Source: Cypionkella sp049896245
GTDB lineage: Bacteria > Pseudomonadota > Alphaproteobacteria > Rhodobacterales > Rhodobacteraceae
Reading direction: 5' to 3'
NCBI RefSeq assembly: GCF_049896245.1
Contig: NZ_JAFCTX010000021.1
Coordinates: 16,342-80,341 of the forward strand
DNA length: 64,000 nt
Below the pieces are notes generated by a model. It was not told where the DNA came from. It saw only the letters and a program-made list of their open reading frames with translations, and searched no databases. Shown in pieces: positions 26,109-35,098 of this stretch (its first letter is position 1; every line of letters starts with the position of its first letter). Both the position numbers and the translations under genes were made by a program.

Positions 26109-28055
26109 ATGTTTCCGCACTTGTTCGCCCCGCTGACCCTGCGCCGCACTACCCTGAAAAATCGCATCATGTCCACCGGGCATGACACCACGATGCCGAC
26201 CGATGGCACGGTCAATCCGGCGCTGATCGCCTACCACCGCGCCCGTGCCAAGGGCGGGGTGGGGCTGATCATCACCCAAGTCGCGGGCGTGCATGAAACC
26301 GCGCGCTACACCTCGCATCTGCTGATGGCGACCACCGACGCCTGCATCCCCGGCTATACCGAACTCGCGAAAGCCGTCCATGCCGAGGGGGCGGCGATCC
26401 TAAGCCAACTGTTCCATCCGGGGCGCGAGATTATGGAAAGTGCCGATGGTTTGCTCGCCGTCGCCTATGCCCCCTCTGCCGTGCCGAATGAGCGGTTTCA
26501 TGTGATGCCGCGCCCGTTAAGCCTTGCGATGATTGAGGAAATCATCGCGGGCTATGCCTCGGCTGCCAAACGCCTGCACCAAGCGGGCTTTGATGGGGTC
26601 GAGGTTGTCGCCTCGCACGGCTATCTGCCAGCGCAGTTTCTGAACCCCCGCGTCAACCTGCGCGAAGACGGTTTTGGCGGCACTGATGCCAAACGTCAGC
26701 ACTTCCTGACCCGCGTTCTCGCTGCCATCCGCACCGCGACGGATGACGATTTTGTCATCGGCCTGCGCATTTCGGCGGGGGAACGGGATGATGAGGGGCT
26801 GACGATCCAAGAGGCTTTGGCGGCCTGTAAAGCCCTCGAACCCGGCTTGGATTTCGTCAACGTCACCACCGGAACCTCTGCCTCCATCGGGGGTGCTGTG
26901 CATATCGCGGCCCCGATGACCTTTGCGGCGGGCTATTTCGCCGCCGATGCCAGCATCTTCCGCAAGGCGTTGAAAATCCCGGTTTTTGTCGCGGGGCGGA
27001 TCAATCAACCGCAGGAAGCCGAGGCGATTATCGCCAGCGGCAAGGCGGACGTTTGCGGCATGACACGGGCGTTGATTTGTGATCCTAAGATGCCCGTCAA
27101 GGCCGAAGCTGGGGCGGTAGAGGATATCCGCGCCTGCATCGCCTGCAATCAGGCTTGCATCGGCCATTTCCATCGCGGCCTGCCGATTTCTTGTATTCAG
27201 TACCCGGAAAGCGGGCGGGAATTGACTTATGGCAGCCTGAAAGCCGCTGCAAAACGCAGGAAAATCATGGTGGTCGGCGGTGGCCCAGCAGGCATGAAAG
27301 CTGCGATCACCGCCGCCAAACGCGGCCATGATGTGACAGTGTATGAGGCCGCAAACCAATTGGGCGGGCAGGCTTTGCTGGCGCAACTGCTGCCGAAGCG
27401 GGCGGAGTTTGGCGGGATTATCACCAACCTTTCGCGTGAGATGGAGCTGGCACAGGTGAAGGTGCGGCGGGGGATCATGGTGACGGCGGCTTTGGTGCAG
27501 GCCGAGGCCCCGGATGCCGTTATTCTCGCCACGGGTGCGCGCCCACATGTGCCAGACCTGCCGACCGATGGCCATATTCAGATTGTCACCGCGTGGCAGG
27601 TGTTGCGGCGCGAGGTGAAACTGGGCGCAAAAGTCGTCGTCGCCGATTGGCGCTGTGATTGGATTGCACCGGGAATTGCCGAGATGGCAGCGCGGGATGG
27701 CGCGCAGGTGACCTTGGCGGTGAACGGCTTGCATCCCGGCGAAAGCCTGCCGCTGTACGTGCGCGATACTATGGCCGCCGATCTGCATCGCCTGCGCATT
27801 GACGTGCGCCCCTATGCACGCCTGTTTGGCACAGCCGAGGATACGGTTTATCTGCAACACACCCCCAGCGGCGAGGCGATGGAGGTGTCTGGAGTGGATA
27901 CGCTGGTGCTCAGCCTTGGCCATATCCCGGTGGATGGGCTGGCTTTGGAATTGCAGGAGTTGGGCATTGCTGTGACCCAAATCGGCGATTGCCTCGCACC
28001 GCGTACCGCAGAGGAAGCGGTTTATGATGGGCTGAAAGCGGGAGTCGCGGCATAG
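26109..28055 (+). CDS. Old-yellow-enzyme-type flavin/Fe-S oxidoreductase (FadH/TMADH family)
   Basis: A 648-residue enzyme. An FMN-binding TIM barrel (residues 1-330, LFAPLTLRRTTLKNRIM) is followed by a cysteine cluster for a 4Fe-4S centre (CIACNQACIGHF plus a cysteine in ISCIQYP) and an FAD/NAD(P)-binding domain (VVGGGPAGMKAAITAAKRG). This is the architecture of 2,4-dienoyl-CoA reductase, trimethylamine dehydrogenase and N-methyl-amino-acid demethylases. The adjacent Xre/cupin regulator leans slightly towards an amine substrate, but this is inference. The ATG at 26109 matches family N-termini. Confidence 0.87.
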   Translation: MFPHLFAPLTLRRTTLKNRIMSTGHDTTMPTDGTVNPALIAYHRARAKGGVGLIITQVAGVHETARYTSHLLMATTDACIPGYTELAKAVHAEGAAILSQLFHPGREIMESADGLLAVAYAPSAVPNERFHVMPRPLSLAMIEEIIAGYASAAKRLHQAGFDGVEVVASHGYLPAQFLNPRVNLREDGFGGTDAKRQHFLTRVLAAIRTATDDDFVIGLRISAGERDDEGLTIQEALAACKALEPGLDFVNVTTGTSASIGGAVHIAAPMTFAAGYFAADASIFRKALKIPVFVAGRINQPQEAEAIIASGKADVCGMTRALICDPKMPVKAEAGAVEDIRACIACNQACIGHFHRGLPISCIQYPESGRELTYGSLKAAAKRRKIMVVGGGPAGMKAAITAAKRGHDVTVYEAANQLGGQALLAQLLPKRAEFGGIITNLSREMELAQVKVRRGIMVTAALVQAEAPDAVILATGARPHVPDLPTDGHIQIVTAWQVLRREVKLGAKVVVADWRCDWIAPGIAEMAARDGAQVTLAVNGLHPGESLPLYVRDTMAADLHRLRIDVRPYARLFGTAEDTVYLQHTPSGEAMEVSGVDTLVLSLGHIPVDGLALELQELGIAVTQIGDCLAPRTAEEAVYDGLKAGVAA

Positions 28056-28097
28056 GCAAGGCGTATATCGGTTTGTGTTTGATCTGATACATAGTCT

Positions 28098-28161
28098 TCC
28101 CCGCTGGGAATGACTTGTGGTTTAGGGCCGATTTTAGCGGTATTTCCACAATATGTTGTGG
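28098..28161 (+). repeat. Right 64-bp inverted repeat of a flanked 4-kb segment
   Basis: It begins TCCCCGCTGGGAATGACTTG, identical to the minus strand at the left copy over its first 24 bases, and ends in the palindrome CCACAATATGTTGTGG. It starts 42 nt after the oxidoreductase stop. The palindrome loosely resembles an NrdR box, but no ribonucleotide reductase gene is near. Confidence 0.85.
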
Positions 28162-28268
28162 AGTTGCGCTTTTTAGCTGCGGTTTGAGGCCGATTCCGCT
28201 GGCCGTCTTACTTTATGTTGATCAACCGCTAAGACTTAGCAATCAGTTAATGCCCCCAGGCTGGACAT

Positions 28269-28299
28269 AAAAAAAGCCCCGCCAATCGGCAGGGCTTTT
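28269..28299 (-). terminator. Terminator of asd
   Basis: On the minus strand AAAAGCCCTGCC pairs with GGCGGGGCTTTT around ATTG with one mismatch, and a run of seven T follows. It sits just downstream of the asd stop, as expected for an intrinsic terminator. Confidence 0.8.
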
Positions 28300-28320
28300 C
28301 CAATCAGATTTCAGGCCAAA

Positions 28321-29343
28321 TCAGCCCTTTTTCAGATACCGGCTGCCCAGCAATTCCGCGATCTGCACCGCATTCAAAGCCGCACCTTTGCGCAGGTTGT
28401 CCGAGACGCACCACAGATTGATGCCGTTATCAATCGTGCTGTCTTGCCGGATGCGCGAAATATAGGTGGCGTAATCGCCAACACATTCGATGGGCGTGAT
28501 GTAGCCGCCGTCTTCGCGCTTATCAATCACCATGATACCGGGGGATTCGCGCAGAATATCGCGGGCTTCGTGTTCATCGAGGAAGTCTTCAAACTCGATG
28601 TTGATCGATTCCGAATGGCCGACAAACACCGGAACCCGCACACAGGTTGCGGTGATCTTGATGTTCTTGTCGAGGATTTTCTTGGTTTCCGCGACCATCT
28701 TCCATTCTTCTTTGGTCGAGCCATCGTCGAGGAACACGTCGATATGCGGGATCACGTTGAAGGCGATCTGCTTGGTGAACTTCGACGGGCGGACTTCCTG
28801 TCCGGGGACGTAAAGGCCCTTGGTCTGATCCCAAAGCTCGTCAATGCCTTCTTTGCCCGCGCCGGAAACCGATTGATAGGTGCTGACAACCACGCGCTTG
28901 ATGCGGGCGCGGTCATGCAAAGGCTTTAGCGCCACCACCATTTGTGCGGTCGAGCAGTTCGGGTTGGCGATAATCATCTTGTTTTTATAGCCCGCAATCG
29001 CATCCGCGTTCACTTCTGGCACGATCAGCGGCACTGCGGGGTCGTAGCGGTACAGCGACGAATTGTCGATCACCACGCAGCCTGCGGCCGCGGCTTTAGG
29101 AGCGTAGATTTTGGTGGCATCGGAACCCACGGCGAACAAAGCGATGTCCCAGCCGGTGAAATCGAACGTGTCGAGATCCTTGGTCTTCAGGGTCTTGTCG
29201 CCAAAGCTGATTTCAGTGCCCAGCGATTTGCGCGATGCCAGTGCGGCAATCTCGTCAATCGGGAACTCGCGCTCGGCGAGGATGTTCAGCATTTCGCGGC
29301 CCACGTTACCCGTGGCACCCGCGACGACGACCTTATAGCCCAT
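28321..29343 (-). CDS. asd: Aspartate-semialdehyde dehydrogenase
   Basis: A 340-residue NADPH-dependent enzyme that reduces aspartyl phosphate to aspartate semialdehyde, the branch to lysine/diaminopimelate, threonine and methionine. The N-terminal VVVAGATGNVGREML binds NADP, NPNCSTAQM near residue 130 holds the catalytic cysteine, and the later VPVFVGHSESI region is conserved with a substrate-binding role. The length is normal. It is transcribed alone, with its own terminator. Confidence 0.95.
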   Translation of the reverse strand: MGYKVVVAGATGNVGREMLNILAEREFPIDEIAALASRKSLGTEISFGDKTLKTKDLDTFDFTGWDIALFAVGSDATKIYAPKAAAAGCVVIDNSSLYRYDPAVPLIVPEVNADAIAGYKNKMIIANPNCSTAQMVVALKPLHDRARIKRVVVSTYQSVSGAGKEGIDELWDQTKGLYVPGQEVRPSKFTKQIAFNVIPHIDVFLDDGSTKEEWKMVAETKKILDKNIKITATCVRVPVFVGHSESINIEFEDFLDEHEARDILRESPGIMVIDKREDGGYITPIECVGDYATYISRIRQDSTIDNGINLWCVSDNLRKGAALNAVQIAELLGSRYLKKG

Positions 29344-29443
29344 CGGGGTTCTCCTAAATTCTGTCAGTGACCATCAAAGACGTGCCCCCTTAGCGCATGG
29401 GGACGTGCGGGGAAAGGCTTTGTTGCGGGAATTCCGCAGCCGG

Positions 29444-30613
29444 TCAGTCGGTGCGATCTTGCGCGCGCAGGTAGATCAGCAGGCCAAAGGCGGTGAACCC
29501 GGCGTAGAACAGGAAAAGCCCGGCATAAGCGGCCTCGGGCGGGCTTTGCGGCAGGGCGGCTTGCAAATGACCGGTGGCGATTTGCATCAGACCCGTGGTG
29601 CCGATGCCGAACAGGTTGATCAGGGTCACGCCGCGCCCGACCAGATGCGGCGGCAGGAAGGCGCGACCATGCGCCATCACCATCGGAAAGGATGATCCGA
29701 AGAAGCCAACGCCTGCCAACAGGGCGACAGGCAGGAAACCGGAGGCTGCGGGGAAGGCATAGAGGCCCAGCAGGCAGACCACCGCCAAAGCGTTGCCGCC
29801 AAAGATCAACCATTTCCGGCTGCCAAGCAGGCGATCCAGCGGGCCGTAGGCGAAGTTGCCCGCCACCATCGCCAGCCCCATGATCAAGGTCACCATACCA
29901 ATCCGGGCGGCATCGGCTTGGAATACATCGGTCAGATAGGGCCCTGCCCAAAGCCCGCGCAAGCCGGCGGCGGGGGCGTAGCACGTCGCCATCATGATCA
30001 AGATCGGCCATAATGCAGGCATCCGCAGCAAGTCGAGCAGCGAGCCTTTGCTGGTGTGGATCACCCGTTCGGGGTCGCGCACCAGCAGCCAAACCGCAGC
30101 GGCGGTCAGCAAGGTCAACCCGCTTAGGCCCCACATTGCGCCACGCCAGCCAATCGTCTGGACCGCCAGCGACAAAGGCAGCGAGGCCGCGATATTGCCG
30201 AGTGACCCAATCCCGATCACCACCCCCGCCAAGGTGCCAAACACCACGGGCGAAAAGCTGCGGGCGAAGATGTAATAGGCCGCCATCAGCACCGGGGCGC
30301 AGCCCATGCCGATCAGCACCATCGCCACGTTGATCGCCCCCGGCCCGGTTGCCATCGCAAACACCGCAGCCCCAATGCTGCCCAATGCCAACGATCCGGC
30401 GGTGGTCAGCCGTGGCCCGACCTGATCCAGCGCCATCCCCACGGGTATCTGCATCAGCGCAAACGCCAGAAACCACAGCCCCGAAGCCGAAGCGAGGTTC
30501 TCTGCCGTGGCCCCGATATCCACCGCCAAGACGGGCGACAGCACCGCCAGAAAGGCGCGGTAGAACTGGCTGAGCACATAGGCCAGCACGAGGGCGGCGA
30601 TACCGGGGCGCAT
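29444..30613 (-). CDS. MFS transporter
   Basis: A 389-residue major facilitator protein with 12 predicted helices. ALMQIPVGMALDQVGPRL contains the loop 2-3 motif region. The protein has no soluble domains. The substrate is not predictable. It lies 21 nt downstream of a second, unrelated-looking MFS gene on the same strand, so they may be co-transcribed. Confidence 0.85.
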   Translation of the reverse strand: MRPGIAALVLAYVLSQFYRAFLAVLSPVLAVDIGATAENLASASGLWFLAFALMQIPVGMALDQVGPRLTTAGSLALGSIGAAVFAMATGPGAINVAMVLIGMGCAPVLMAAYYIFARSFSPVVFGTLAGVVIGIGSLGNIAASLPLSLAVQTIGWRGAMWGLSGLTLLTAAAVWLLVRDPERVIHTSKGSLLDLLRMPALWPILIMMATCYAPAAGLRGLWAGPYLTDVFQADAARIGMVTLIMGLAMVAGNFAYGPLDRLLGSRKWLIFGGNALAVVCLLGLYAFPAASGFLPVALLAGVGFFGSSFPMVMAHGRAFLPPHLVGRGVTLINLFGIGTTGLMQIATGHLQAALPQSPPEAAYAGLFLFYAGFTAFGLLIYLRAQDRTD

Positions 30614-30634
30614 GAAAGCTCCTTAAGGCGTAGA

Positions 30635-31882
30635 TCAGGCAGGCTGCGCCATCAGAGGTTTCTCGCGGATCGGCAGATGCACGATGGCCGAAAAAGCCCC
30701 AACGCCGACGCCGATCCACCAGACCGTGCTGTAATCTCCGGTCAGATCATAGAGTTTGCCACCCAGCCAGACACCCAAAAAGCTGCCGACTTGATGTGAG
30801 AAGAACACCACACCATAGAGCGTGCCCATATACCGCAGTCCGTAGATATGCGCGACAAGGCCAGAGGTGAGCGGCACGGTTGCCAACCACAAGCTGCCCA
30901 TCACCAAGGAGAATATCAGGACGCTCGCGGGGGTCATCGGCAGCATGATGAACAAAGCCGAGGCCACAGTGCGGGCGACATAGATGCCCGAAAGCAGGTA
31001 TTTCTTGGTGTAGCGTTTGCCGAGCCAACCCGACATTATGCTGCCCGCGATGTTGGCCAGCCCGATCACTGAAATCGCAATCGCGCCTAAGATCGAGGTT
31101 GAGGTTATCCCGATATCCGCCAGCAAGCCCGAGGGGTCAATCGCGCCGCATTTCTCGGTGATGAAGGCAGGGAAATGGGCGGTGATAAAGCCCAGTTGAT
31201 AGCCGCAGGAAAAGAAGCCGACGAAAATCATGGTAAAGGATGGGTCTTTGAAGGCGCGTTTCAGCACGGTGCCAAGGGACTCGTCGAGTTCATGTTTGGT
31301 GGCGATGCTGGGCGAGCGCAGGAAGGGCAGCGCGAACAGAGTGCAAAGGATCACGGCGGCGAAGATCACGAAGACGGTTTGCCAATGGTAGTGTTGCAGC
31401 AGAATTTGCGCTGTGGGCGCGCCAAACACCTGTCCCGCTGAACCTGCGGCGGTGGCGATGCCCAAAGCCAGCGAGCGGTTTTCGGGTTTGGCAGCGCGGC
31501 CCACGATGGCAAGGATCACGCCAAAGCCGGTGCCTGCGATGCCGAAACCCACCAAGATTTCGAGCAGTTGCATCTGGCCGGGGGTGACGGCGTAGCTTGA
31601 TAGCACGAGGCCCAGCGCGTAGAGGATTGCCCCCGCAATGATGGCGCGGCGGTCGCCGAAGCGTTCGGCGAGCGCGCCAAAGATTGGCTGGCCGACGCCC
31701 CAAGCCAGGTTTTGGATGGCGATGGCCATGGAAAACTCGGCCCGTGGCCAGTTGAATTCGGCGGCGATCGGAATTTGGAACACCCCGAAACTGGCGCGGA
31801 TGGCGAAGTTCAGCATCAACACCATGCAGCCTGCAATCAGGATCGGCGTGAAGATGCTGGATTTAGGGGAGGTCTGGATCAT
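30635..31882 (-). CDS. MFS transporter (monocarboxylate/oxalate-formate antiporter-like)
   Basis: A 415-residue, 12-helix carrier. The N-terminal FAIRASFGVFQIPIAAEFNW and the loop 2-3 GALAERFGDRRA resemble the OFA/monocarboxylate subgroup of MFS. The second half holds TSGLVAHIYGLRYMGTLYG, also typical of that group. Organic-acid transport is a reasonable guess only. It is divergent from the GH13 glucosidase gene across 144 nt. Confidence 0.82.
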   Translation of the reverse strand: MIQTSPKSSIFTPILIAGCMVLMLNFAIRASFGVFQIPIAAEFNWPRAEFSMAIAIQNLAWGVGQPIFGALAERFGDRRAIIAGAILYALGLVLSSYAVTPGQMQLLEILVGFGIAGTGFGVILAIVGRAAKPENRSLALGIATAAGSAGQVFGAPTAQILLQHYHWQTVFVIFAAVILCTLFALPFLRSPSIATKHELDESLGTVLKRAFKDPSFTMIFVGFFSCGYQLGFITAHFPAFITEKCGAIDPSGLLADIGITSTSILGAIAISVIGLANIAGSIMSGWLGKRYTKKYLLSGIYVARTVASALFIMLPMTPASVLIFSLVMGSLWLATVPLTSGLVAHIYGLRYMGTLYGVVFFSHQVGSFLGVWLGGKLYDLTGDYSTVWWIGVGVGAFSAIVHLPIREKPLMAQPA

Positions 31883-32026
31883 CGTGCTGCTCCTGCTTGG
31901 TCGTCACGGTTAGCCGATGGCTTTGCAGGGTCAATGGCAGAATTGTGCGGACACAAACCCGGCCGGTCTGTGCAAGGCTTTCAAAGCGGTTTAGGCTTTG
32001 GGAAACAGCATTTATCGGAGGCAGGA

Positions 32027-33631
32027 ATGGCGGAATGGTGGCGTGGCTCGGTGACATATCAGGTCTATCCCCGGTCATTTCAGGATGACAATGGCGATGG
32101 GATCGGCGATCTGAACGGCATCACGCGGCGTCTGGATCATATCGCGGGTCTCGGCTGTGATGCGGTGTGGCTGTCGCCGTTTTTCACCTCGCCGATGCTG
32201 GATATGGGTTATGATGTGTCCAACTATACCGATGTTGACCCGGTGTTTGGCACGCTGGCGGATTTTGATGCGCTGGTGGCGCGGGCGCATGATCTGGGTC
32301 TGAAGGTGATCATTGATCAGGTGCTGAACCATTCCTCTGATAAGCATCCGTTCTTTGCGCAAAGCCGCAAGAGCCGCGAGAATGACAAATCGGACTGGTA
32401 TATCTGGGTCGATCCACGCCCGGATGGCACGCCGCCCTGCAACTGGCTGTCGGTGTTCGGCGGGCCCGCGTTTACCTGGGATGCGCGGCGCAAGCAGTAT
32501 TACATGCACTCGTTTTTGCCGCAGCAGCCAGATTTCAATTACCGCAATCCGGCGGTGGTGGAATATATGGAATCTGTGCTGCGGTTCTGGCTGGATCGCG
32601 GGGTGGATGGCTTCCGCTTTGATACGGTGAATTACTTTTTCAAAGATGCGCTGTTCCGCAATGATGCCGCCGATTACCGGGTGAAAACCAAGGCCGATGG
32701 CAACCCGTATGAGATGCAATATCATTTGTTCTCAAAGGGTCAGCCGGAGAATTTGGCTTGGATGGAACGTATACGCCGGGTGATGGACGACTATGTGGAT
32801 CGCGCCACGGTGGGCGAGATGGGCGAGGCGCATCACGCCATTCGGATGATGGGCGAATACACAGCACCAGGGCGGCTGCATCAGTGCTATTCGTTTGAAA
32901 TGATGGGCTACGATTATTCGGCTGCGTTCTTTCGCGGCAAGATTGAGGAGTTCTTCACCGGCGCGCCGAATGGCTGGCCGATGTGGGCGTTTTCCAATCA
33001 CGACGTGGTGCGGCAGGCTTCGCGTTGGGCGAAACATGGCGTATCGCAGGACGCTTTGGCGCGGCAGGCGGGGGCGTTGTTGCTATCCTTTCAGGGGTCG
33101 ATTTGCCTCTGGGAAGGCGAGGAGATTGGGCAGACTGATACTGAACTGGTGTTCGAGGAATTGACCGATCCGCAGGGCATCAACTTTTGGCCGGAGCCTG
33201 TGGGGCGCGACAATACCCGCACACCGATGGTCTGGGATGCGTCACTCAACGGTGGGTTTTCGACGGGTAGGCCGTGGCTTCCGGTGAAAGCACCGCAACT
33301 GGCACGGAATGTGGCGTCGCAGTTGGGGGTGCCGGGGTCGGTGCTGGAAACCTACCGCGCGATGCTGGCCTATCGGAAAGCGTCGGATGCCTTGGTGACG
33401 GGGGCCACGCAGTTTTTCCATCTGCCCGAGCCGATTTTGGCCTTTACCCGTGGCGATGCGGTGCTGTGCGTTTTCAACCTGTCGCCGGATGCGGTTACGG
33501 TTGCTGTCGAGGGCGCGCTTGGGCTGGAGGGACCGTCGCAGGATGCGGTGTTGGATGATGTGCAGTTGGCACTGGGGCCGAATGGGTTTGCATTTCTGAC
33601 GGTGGAGGGGCGGGTATCCGTGCGGACTTGA
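32027..33631 (+). CDS. GH13 alpha-glucosidase
   Basis: A 534-residue cytoplasmic glycoside hydrolase of family 13 (oligo-1,6-glucosidase/alpha-glucosidase subgroup). The N-terminus WWRGSVTYQVYPRSFQD, the GDLNGI calcium/loop motif, VIIDQVLNHSSDKHPFF, GFRFDTVNYF (nucleophile Asp), VGEMGEA (acid/base Glu) and FSNHDVVR (transition-state Asp) are all present in order. It hydrolyses terminal alpha-glucosidic bonds of imported oligosaccharides. It starts at 32027 after a GGAGGCAGG site. No sugar ABC transporter is adjacent. Confidence 0.93.
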   Translation: MAEWWRGSVTYQVYPRSFQDDNGDGIGDLNGITRRLDHIAGLGCDAVWLSPFFTSPMLDMGYDVSNYTDVDPVFGTLADFDALVARAHDLGLKVIIDQVLNHSSDKHPFFAQSRKSRENDKSDWYIWVDPRPDGTPPCNWLSVFGGPAFTWDARRKQYYMHSFLPQQPDFNYRNPAVVEYMESVLRFWLDRGVDGFRFDTVNYFFKDALFRNDAADYRVKTKADGNPYEMQYHLFSKGQPENLAWMERIRRVMDDYVDRATVGEMGEAHHAIRMMGEYTAPGRLHQCYSFEMMGYDYSAAFFRGKIEEFFTGAPNGWPMWAFSNHDVVRQASRWAKHGVSQDALARQAGALLLSFQGSICLWEGEEIGQTDTELVFEELTDPQGINFWPEPVGRDNTRTPMVWDASLNGGFSTGRPWLPVKAPQLARNVASQLGVPGSVLETYRAMLAYRKASDALVTGATQFFHLPEPILAFTRGDAVLCVFNLSPDAVTVAVEGALGLEGPSQDAVLDDVQLALGPNGFAFLTVEGRVSVRT

Positions 33632-33656
33632 AACGGTGCGGGCTGCATGAACGTCG

Positions 33657-33710
33657 CCGGGGGTTTCACACCCCCGGACCCCTGTGGGATATTTGCGCCA
33701 ATGTGAAAGC
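33657..33710 (+). repeat. Intergenic hairpin module after the GH13 gene
   Basis: A perfect 8-bp stem (CCGGGGGT/ACCCCCGG, 33657-33677) is followed by ACCCCTGTGGGATATTTGCGCCAA and TGAAAG. The hairpin plus GGATATTTG core recurs, degenerate and inverted, at 20061-20100. It may serve as the terminator for the glucosidase gene. Confidence 0.65.
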
Positions 33711-33774
33711 AGTTTTTAATCTAATTGTTCGTAATTTATAGGCCGAGACCGGGTGGGTTTCGCCCTTCTTTATG

Positions 33775-35040
33775 TTAAATTTCTTGCCAAGATACGCCCG
33801 CAGCGGGATTATTTCGGCCACCCCATTCAACAGTGAACGCGTTGTAATTGAACAAGAAACGATGCGTTTCAGTATCGCGGCGGCGCATGCCTTCGGGCTG
33901 TGGATCGGTCGCTATCCCGGCCTTATGGCACAGCGCAGTCAGGATGTGGGCCGAGCCGGTGTCGTCCATCCAGACTGCGAGGTCGTGAATGCCGCCAGCG
34001 CGGATCAGCAGTCGGCAGTCGTTTCAATCACCTCATCCGTGGTGTCAATCTTCGCGCGCCAATGCAGGAAGTGACGGCTGTTTGTTAAAGCCGCGGTCAG
34101 GCTTGGCGACAGGATTTCGACGCGGGCGACGGTAGCCGTCATGCCGGGCAGATTGCGCGGCAAAGACACCGGGGGCGAGCACCAGTTTATAAGCGGAAAG
34201 ATCGGCACAATCGGCCGGGATGATGTCACGGTTCAGGCTTAAACGGCGCAGAGCGCGGCAGGTTTCAAATGCACGGTGGAAATAGCTGCAATCACGGCTT
34301 TGCGGCTGCGCCTTGCATGCCCAAGCCGAAGCGTCCTCGAACACCAGTGCCGCCTCGGCGCAGGCGATAGAAACCTCTGGCATTTCAATACGTTCGGCGA
34401 TGACTTGCGCGGCTTCGTCATGCGCCGGGGCGGCGATGCTATCGGGGCGCAACAGCTCTGCATGCATCTGTCCCTGCGCGAAGGGGGCCAGACGCCAGCG
34501 GAAATAGCAGGTAGCTTGGGTCCATGCGCGAAGGCCTGCCACGCCCAAATCCGGGCCGTGCCGGGCAGCGGATCGGGGTTCCACGCCGCCCAATTCACTG
34601 GGCCGGGTTGCTGCTCGATCATCCACCAGTGGCCTCGGCCAGTGGCACGTTAAAGCTGATGATGGAAGGCTTGGAAATCGGACTCGCCTTGGCGCACGAA
34701 GCGCAGACGGTTTTCATTGGTGGAAGGCACGCGGTCAGACAGAAGGCCCAGCGGGTAGGAATACCATGCGGCGATTTCGTGGTCTGTACCTGCAGCAAAG
34801 TGATATAAATCAGTAATTTGGCCGATGTAACTGCGGACGATGCGAACAACCAAGTGGCGGCGGATGATCTCGATTTGCAGGCGCGCATTGTCCAAGGCTT
34901 CAATGGTGCGGTCCAGTCAGCCCCAATCGTACCGGCCCGGAGTGGGTTCTGTCCGCGCCCAAGCAAATCTGACGATCCGGCCCAAGTCAGGCCCGGCTTC
35001 GCCATCCACGCAGCATCCTCAGCCCATTCGGATTCGAGTT
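33775..35040 (-). pseudogene. Decayed GH42 beta-galactosidase
   Basis: Fragments of a family 42 beta-galactosidase appear in order in shifting frames. SEWAEDAAWMA and AWMAKPGLTW lie near 35020-34970. EIAAWYSYPLGLLSDR and ESDFQAFHH lie near 34780-34660, EQQPGPVNW near 34610, and FRWRLAPFAQGQMHAELLRP (trimerisation-domain side) near 34500. The C-terminal FLFNYNAFTVEW lies near 33830. The catalytic-domain middle, with the acid/base Glu, is missing: the N-terminal fragment jumps directly to a segment that normally lies about 200 residues later. The remnant is ~1.27 kb against ~1.95 kb for intact genes. It lies 58 nt beyond the end of the galactonate-type operon. Confidence 0.8.
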
Positions 35041-35098
35041 AATGCTCGGGGTCTTAGCAAACGCCAAGGATGCATTTCATATTATGACTTTTAATTCA

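Noticed and set aside
28146..28161. CCACAATATGTTGTGG as an NrdR box
   Set aside because: It matches the general NrdR form, but there is no second box at the required spacing and no ribonucleotide reductase gene nearby. It is better explained as part of the 64-bp inverted repeat.
29364..30719. Minus-strand open frame of about 451 codons
   Set aside because: It overlaps the MFS gene at 29444-30613 in another frame, is Arg-rich and lacks membrane segments; the MFS reading is clearly the real one.
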